From Hondaea fermentalgiana (Eukaryota > Sar > Bigyra > Thraustochytrida > Thraustochytriidae): a DNA stretch of 64,000 nt. A program made the position numbers and the translations under genes. Location: contig NPFB01000009.1 in the NCBI GenBank assembly GCA_014084085.1, positions 289,109 through 353,108 on the forward strand. The letters are read 5' to 3'. The notes beneath the pieces are model-generated. The model saw only the letters and a list, made by a program, of their open reading frames with translations. It made no database searches and was not told where the DNA came from. Shown one piece after another: positions 59,801-64,000 of this stretch (within the stretch, counting starts at the first letter, position 1; each line of letters opens with the position of its first letter).

Positions 59801-62800
59801 AGCATCGTGGTGATGAGACGATTCGTGTGCTCGGGCCTCAGCAACTCTGCGCGGAGTTTGCCCGCTTGCGGCATCGTCAAAAGCTGCTTGCAGAGCCGCA
59901 CGAGATCCTTGTTGTGGACCATTTCCGCAAGCAGATAGGTGATCACCCGGGCAGGAAATCGATGACAGATGAGCTGAAGAGGCTCCTTTATCGGCGAGGA
60001 GAGGTGGCCCGGGATGCGGAAGAATGGGGTGGTGTTGGGTGACGAGGCCGGCGTGCTTGAAAACATGCGTTCCACCGTCAGTCGCTGTGCTGCCGTCTCG
60101 AGACGGACCACGTGGGTCATGATCATTTTCAAGTTGTCCATGATGTTTCGCTCCGGAAAATGCGAAAGGACGCGCAGAATTTCGCTCGCCAGGTCAAGTC
60201 CCATAAGCTTTCGATCCGTGCGAAGCTCGCCTTCCGAAGAGAGCGTTTCCACGGGCGGTGGCTGCATGAGGATGGTGCGAAGCTGTGCGACCAAATTAGA
60301 AGCGACAGTGGAGATGGTGGCCTGTGATTTGAAGGTCTCAACGATGGCGAGAGTGCCTTGTAGCATGGGCGGAGAAAGCTCAAGGTCGACAGCCGCATTC
60401 GTCTGCAGGAATTCTGATTCCGTGCTGCGAATTGACCGTGTCACAACCTTGAGCAGATCCGAGACCACCTGCGCGGGCACCGCTTTGGCCACATCTTGGG
60501 CATCAGAGCTCAGTCGCTCATGCGAGAGCTTCTCAATGACGTGCAGACCGCTTTGCGCAGAACGACTCACGCAAGGCCAAGAGCTCAGAGCGGACGTGAT
60601 GACCAGCTTGACAGCCCGATCACGAACAGTACGAGACGTGTCGGTGGCGTCCATTTTCCGAACGAGATCGACGCCACCTCGTGCAAGGCAGGCGCGCATC
60701 AAATCCACGGCCACGACGCGCAAAGCCACGCTGCGCGGCACGTCTGGAAAGGAATATTGGCCGGCGTGCAAGCAGCCAGGGGTGTGTTCACTTGAAGCAA
60801 AGGAGGTCGGCGCCGCCTTGACGTTGTGAAGTCGCGAGTTGTATTCTAGACAAACGACGTAGCTGCGCTCGCTGCTCGGACGAGCTGCCATATCTACGAG
60901 GACAATGGCGTCCGCCATGGTCTGGATAATTCGCGTTTTGATATTCTCGTCGCTCAAGTCAATCGGGCACGGATCCTGGTCGAGCAAGAAGGCTAGCACG
61001 TCGAGGATGACGACCTGCATTCCGCTGGTGCGCTTGCGCACAGTATGCGAAAGCAACGTGTGCCGCAGTGAGACCAGGCCGCGTCGGTCCAGCGCAATGA
61101 GCTCTCCGATGGAACGCTGGCACAACCGGGACAAGAGAGTAAAAGCTCGCTTGCCCGCTTGTCGACTTGGCTGGTAGTGGCTCTTCACGAGCTGAAGCAG
61201 CGCCTTGGCAGAGGTCGCTTGCCTTCGCGTGAGTTCCTTTTCTGATGGGGCGTTGTTTTGGGTTGTTGAAGCTTGACCATCTTCGGCTGCCGTCGCTGCA
61301 GCTGCTGATGCAGGTGTTGAGTCTGTTGAGCTCGATGTGGCGGTGGGAATCGTCTCAACTTCCATGGGATCCCTTGTGTTTGTGGACGCAGCTGCCGAAG
61401 GAACGTCTTGCGAAGCAAGATGACACGCAATAAGAACCTCTTGCACACCGGTCGATGCATGGAAAAAGACGTCAATACCAAAAGGCTCCTGATGGGTCTC
61501 AAGCGCAAAGATGAAAATGTCAAGGATCGTGGCTTGCTGAGAAATAATCCATTTCGATCCAGCAATCGAAATGAGGTGCCGCAGCCCAATGCAAGCTCCT
61601 AGCCGCATTTCCCAGCGCGTTTCGCAAGCTGCGGCTCCGAGTCTTTCAACAAGATCGCGCAAGATTGGCTCCGCGGCTGTGCCAGCGGGGCCATCTCCGT
61701 GATCCAGCGAGGGAACATCGAGAGCGAGCGCAATTGTTCTCGCAAGGCGGTCAATCATGAGCAGAGCTAGACGTGTGTGTGCAGGACATGCAGTAGTGAT
61801 CATGCGCACGATAACTTCGTTGCCAACGGTTGCATCCACGCCGGCACCGACAACAGCAGCGGCAGAGATACGCTCGGCATGCTCGGACTCTTCCCCGCCG
61901 CCTTCGCTCGAAATGCTTGCAGCACGACGACGTCCCATGTGCGGATTCGCAGCTCCGGGTGGGGCGATGCCAGCAAACGTGGCCCCCGAGTCCATAACCA
62001 CAACTGGAGACGTCTCGCCACTTCCTGCACGCGTACCGCCCGCAGAACTTGCACTATTCGACTCAAAGCCCGAAGGGCGCGTGCGCACTGCTGAAGCCAT
62101 GGCGGCAACAACAATGAACTCAAGAATTCCCTGCAAAAGTGGCCACGTTGAATTGCGCATCTGATGATCACAGCTCGCCTCTGCAAGACCAAACAGAGCG
62201 TCTACGAGGAGTTCCCTCTGCGCCAGCTTGAGGGCGTCGACGCCTTCCGACGCTGCAAGAGACGGCGTTTGGTAAAAAGGCACCTTGTCAATCTTTTCCT
62301 CAATAAAAGCGCGCATGGTGTTGAGGCCTTGAGGTGGCGTTTGGGAAAGTGGGAGGTCGGCGAGGTCGCTGGTATCAAGCATGTGCGCCACACATGCAAA
62401 GAGAAGCTGAACAGCCTTTTGCTTGTAATATTCAGCGTCCTCTAGAATGGCCAAGAGACCTTGACTCGCTCTCTGCTTGGGTGCAAGTGCAGACACTGGC
62501 GTGTACAGCGCTCGCTGCACTGGCGTGTGCGCGGAACTTGTTCCCGATGCCCCGGTCCATATTGCGTCGACGGTATTACCAGCTAGGCTAGGCATTGTAG
62601 GTGCCTGGTGCAGCGGAGATCTTGCCCCGCCACCCGCAAGAGCGGCCATTGCTGAAGACAAAAGACCGCCTGGCCGCTGTCGCTTGGGGGAGACCACGCC
62701 GCCGCCCAACGACGACTGGCTGTCACCGTCTACGCCCCCCGCAAGAGCAGTGATCCACTTGACGCCAAGCTCAGGCTGATGCGTTTCGTGCAAAAAGGCA

Positions 62801-64000
62801 CTTGCGCTGCGGGCTACCTGATCGAGGCAGAAATGCAACTTGGCGCCCCCGCTGCCGCTGCCACGGCTCTGGCCTTGTTGCGCGACTGCCCAGTGCATCT
62901 CAACAACGAGGGCGCGCTCAAAACTTGTGCGAGAACGCAGCGGTGTTTCGGGTACCACATTGAGAAGCGCGAGGCGAGCACGTTTGCCGATTTTGCCCAA
63001 CACCCGAAGAGCACCTGTACCGCAAGGTTGAGGGGACGGTTGCAGTAGTTTGGCAATGGCGTGAGCAAAGGTGGGCGACCCCTCGCCACCCGCTTCGCCC
63101 TTGCTCAAAAAGAGTCCGTCGAATTCCTCAGGCCCAAGAGCATCAACCCATGTTTCGAGAATACGAAGTGCGAGACGCACAAGGTCAGTATTGCGGTGCT
63201 CATTTGCCGCTAGCGCTGTTTCAAAAGCACTTTGCAGTATAGGTATGTGGGAAGCCAACTCCGGTCGCGGAATCCGGACCGCGAAGAGAAGGACCACCTC
63301 GGCCACAAGATCTGCCCGAGCATCTCGCGAGCACTTGCTTTCACCGCGCGCTTGAACAAGCAGCTGCGAAAGCGCTCGCAAGGCTGGCACAAGCATGTGC
63401 TGAACTTTGGTCTTGACCAGCTCCTGCAGAACGGGCCTCCGCGCAATGACGCGCATTAGCGATCGAAGTGTCATGAGGTAGCAGTCACGCCCTTGACTAT
63501 TGGCGCAAATCGGAAACTTGTTGCCCTGCGAAGTCTGGTTGACAAGGCCGATTGCTGCCTTGTCTTTGTTTGCCCATTGCAGGTAACGCGCGATGTGAGG
63601 AGCGCGAACGGTCGCGCGAAGCGGCGAGAGAGGCGCACTTGTCATGTGTGGCGCGAGAACGAAGCAGAGCGTCATAAGCTTCTCGATGCGCGCCTGCATG
63701 TTGCCAGCAATGATCCAGCCCGGAGCAAGACCTCCGAGGCGCGAGGGGCTGTTGGAGGACCCGTCGGCACCCGAGCTGCCTGCGGTGTTGCCACGTGCAC
63801 CACTTCCGGATAGCGACGCAGGCGGCGCCCCAGCAACGGGCTCATCGGTGTAGTTCTCGATGCAAGTAAAGAGAATCTCTACGAGCTGCGCAATCACCGA
63901 TGGCAGATTTGCCTCGTGTTGCACGCCCTCATCAAGCACAAAATCTGCATACACATCGCGTTCGCCACGAGAACGCCCCGTTCCGAGTCCACCTTGTGGC
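50023..64000 (-). CDS. TRRAP: TRRAP/Tra1 PIKK-family pseudokinase scaffold; 5' end outside window
   Basis: 4658 codons visible without interruption. The frame is still open at the right edge, so the N-terminus (perhaps ~100 residues by comparison) is missing. Helical repeats fill most of the length. The FAT region (roughly 3150-3950) contains EMEFWYARWGACARRLGQW. The kinase-like region keeps the TRRAP pattern VPFRLTRNLAHLLTPAGVQG but has no DRHxxN loop or DFG, so it should be catalytically dead. A FATC-like end finishes ATLLPWF. TRRAP/Tra1 recruits SAGA and NuA4/TIP60 acetyltransferase complexes to activators. Inserted low-complexity tracts include poly-Gln (~3370), Lys-rich and Ala-rich runs near 3110-3140, and many Ser-rich loops. 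They help make it longer than human TRRAP (about 3860). Confidence 0.95.
53838..53885. repeat. CTG/TTG repeat encoding poly-Gln in TRRAP
   Basis: About sixteen CAG/CAA codons in a row on the coding (minus) strand. The CAG part is uninterrupted for about nine or ten codons, so length polymorphism is likely. Confidence 0.9.

Overview
The window is nuclear DNA of a protist. It holds sixteen protein-coding genes. Essentially none is interrupted by a recognisable intron, including an ATM gene of about 9.5 kb and a TRRAP gene of nearly 14 kb. The gene set is purely eukaryotic: PI3K-like kinases, a spliceosome factor, DDB1, RCHY1-type RING/CHY ligase, MAPK15, a cyclic-nucleotide-dependent kinase and a flagellar IQ/AAA protein. 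Intron poverty, fairly high G+C, the flagellar proteins and short intergenic spacers fit a stramenopile zoospore-former such as a thraustochytrid. That placement is inference; no rRNA or other marker gene is present. Standard stop codons are used. Many starts read ATGGCN (Met-Ala), which helped choose starts.

Layout. 1-687: 3' end of a sugar-phosphate cyclase (dehydroquinate-synthase-like). 920-2386: TMEM184/Ost-alpha-type membrane protein. 2672-12142: ATM kinase. 12143-13146: repeat-rich spacer with a 100-N gap. 13147-14103: WD40 propeller. 14104-15615: AT-rich spacer with a 39-bp duplication and what look like decayed coding fragments. 15616-16446 (-): pyroglutamyl peptidase I. 18529-22062: protein kinase with cyclic-nucleotide-binding domains. 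22335-25211 (-): PRPF6. 26507-27022: GNAT acetyltransferase. 27686-29686 and 30795-32768: tandem pair of unrecognised polytopic membrane proteins. 33721-34731: ankyrin/SAM protein. 35566-38235 (-): DRC11/IQCA1. 39490-43617: DDB1. 43988-45625 (-): RCHY1-like E3. 45626-48486: microsatellite-rich spacer with a second 100-N gap. 48487-49797: MAPK15-like kinase. 50023-64000 (-): TRRAP/Tra1, running off the right edge.

Functional themes. ATM, DDB1 and TRRAP all act in DNA-damage signalling or chromatin, and RCHY1 is a ubiquitin ligase. DRC11 and MAPK15 point to a motile flagellum. The neighbours are not arranged as operons, and co-location may be chance. Three pairs are divergent (PRPF6/GNAT, DRC11/DDB1, RCHY1/MAPK15), and their shared upstream regions carry most of the tetranucleotide microsatellites.

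The best candidate for something undescribed is the tandem membrane-protein pair. Each protein shows a two-fold internal repeat with a constant offset of about 268 residues, and I cannot assign the family. Other points of note are a MAPK15-like kinase with a roughly 47-residue activation-loop insertion, a His-tract extension on RCHY1, and a strong bulged hairpin upstream of the ankyrin/SAM gene.
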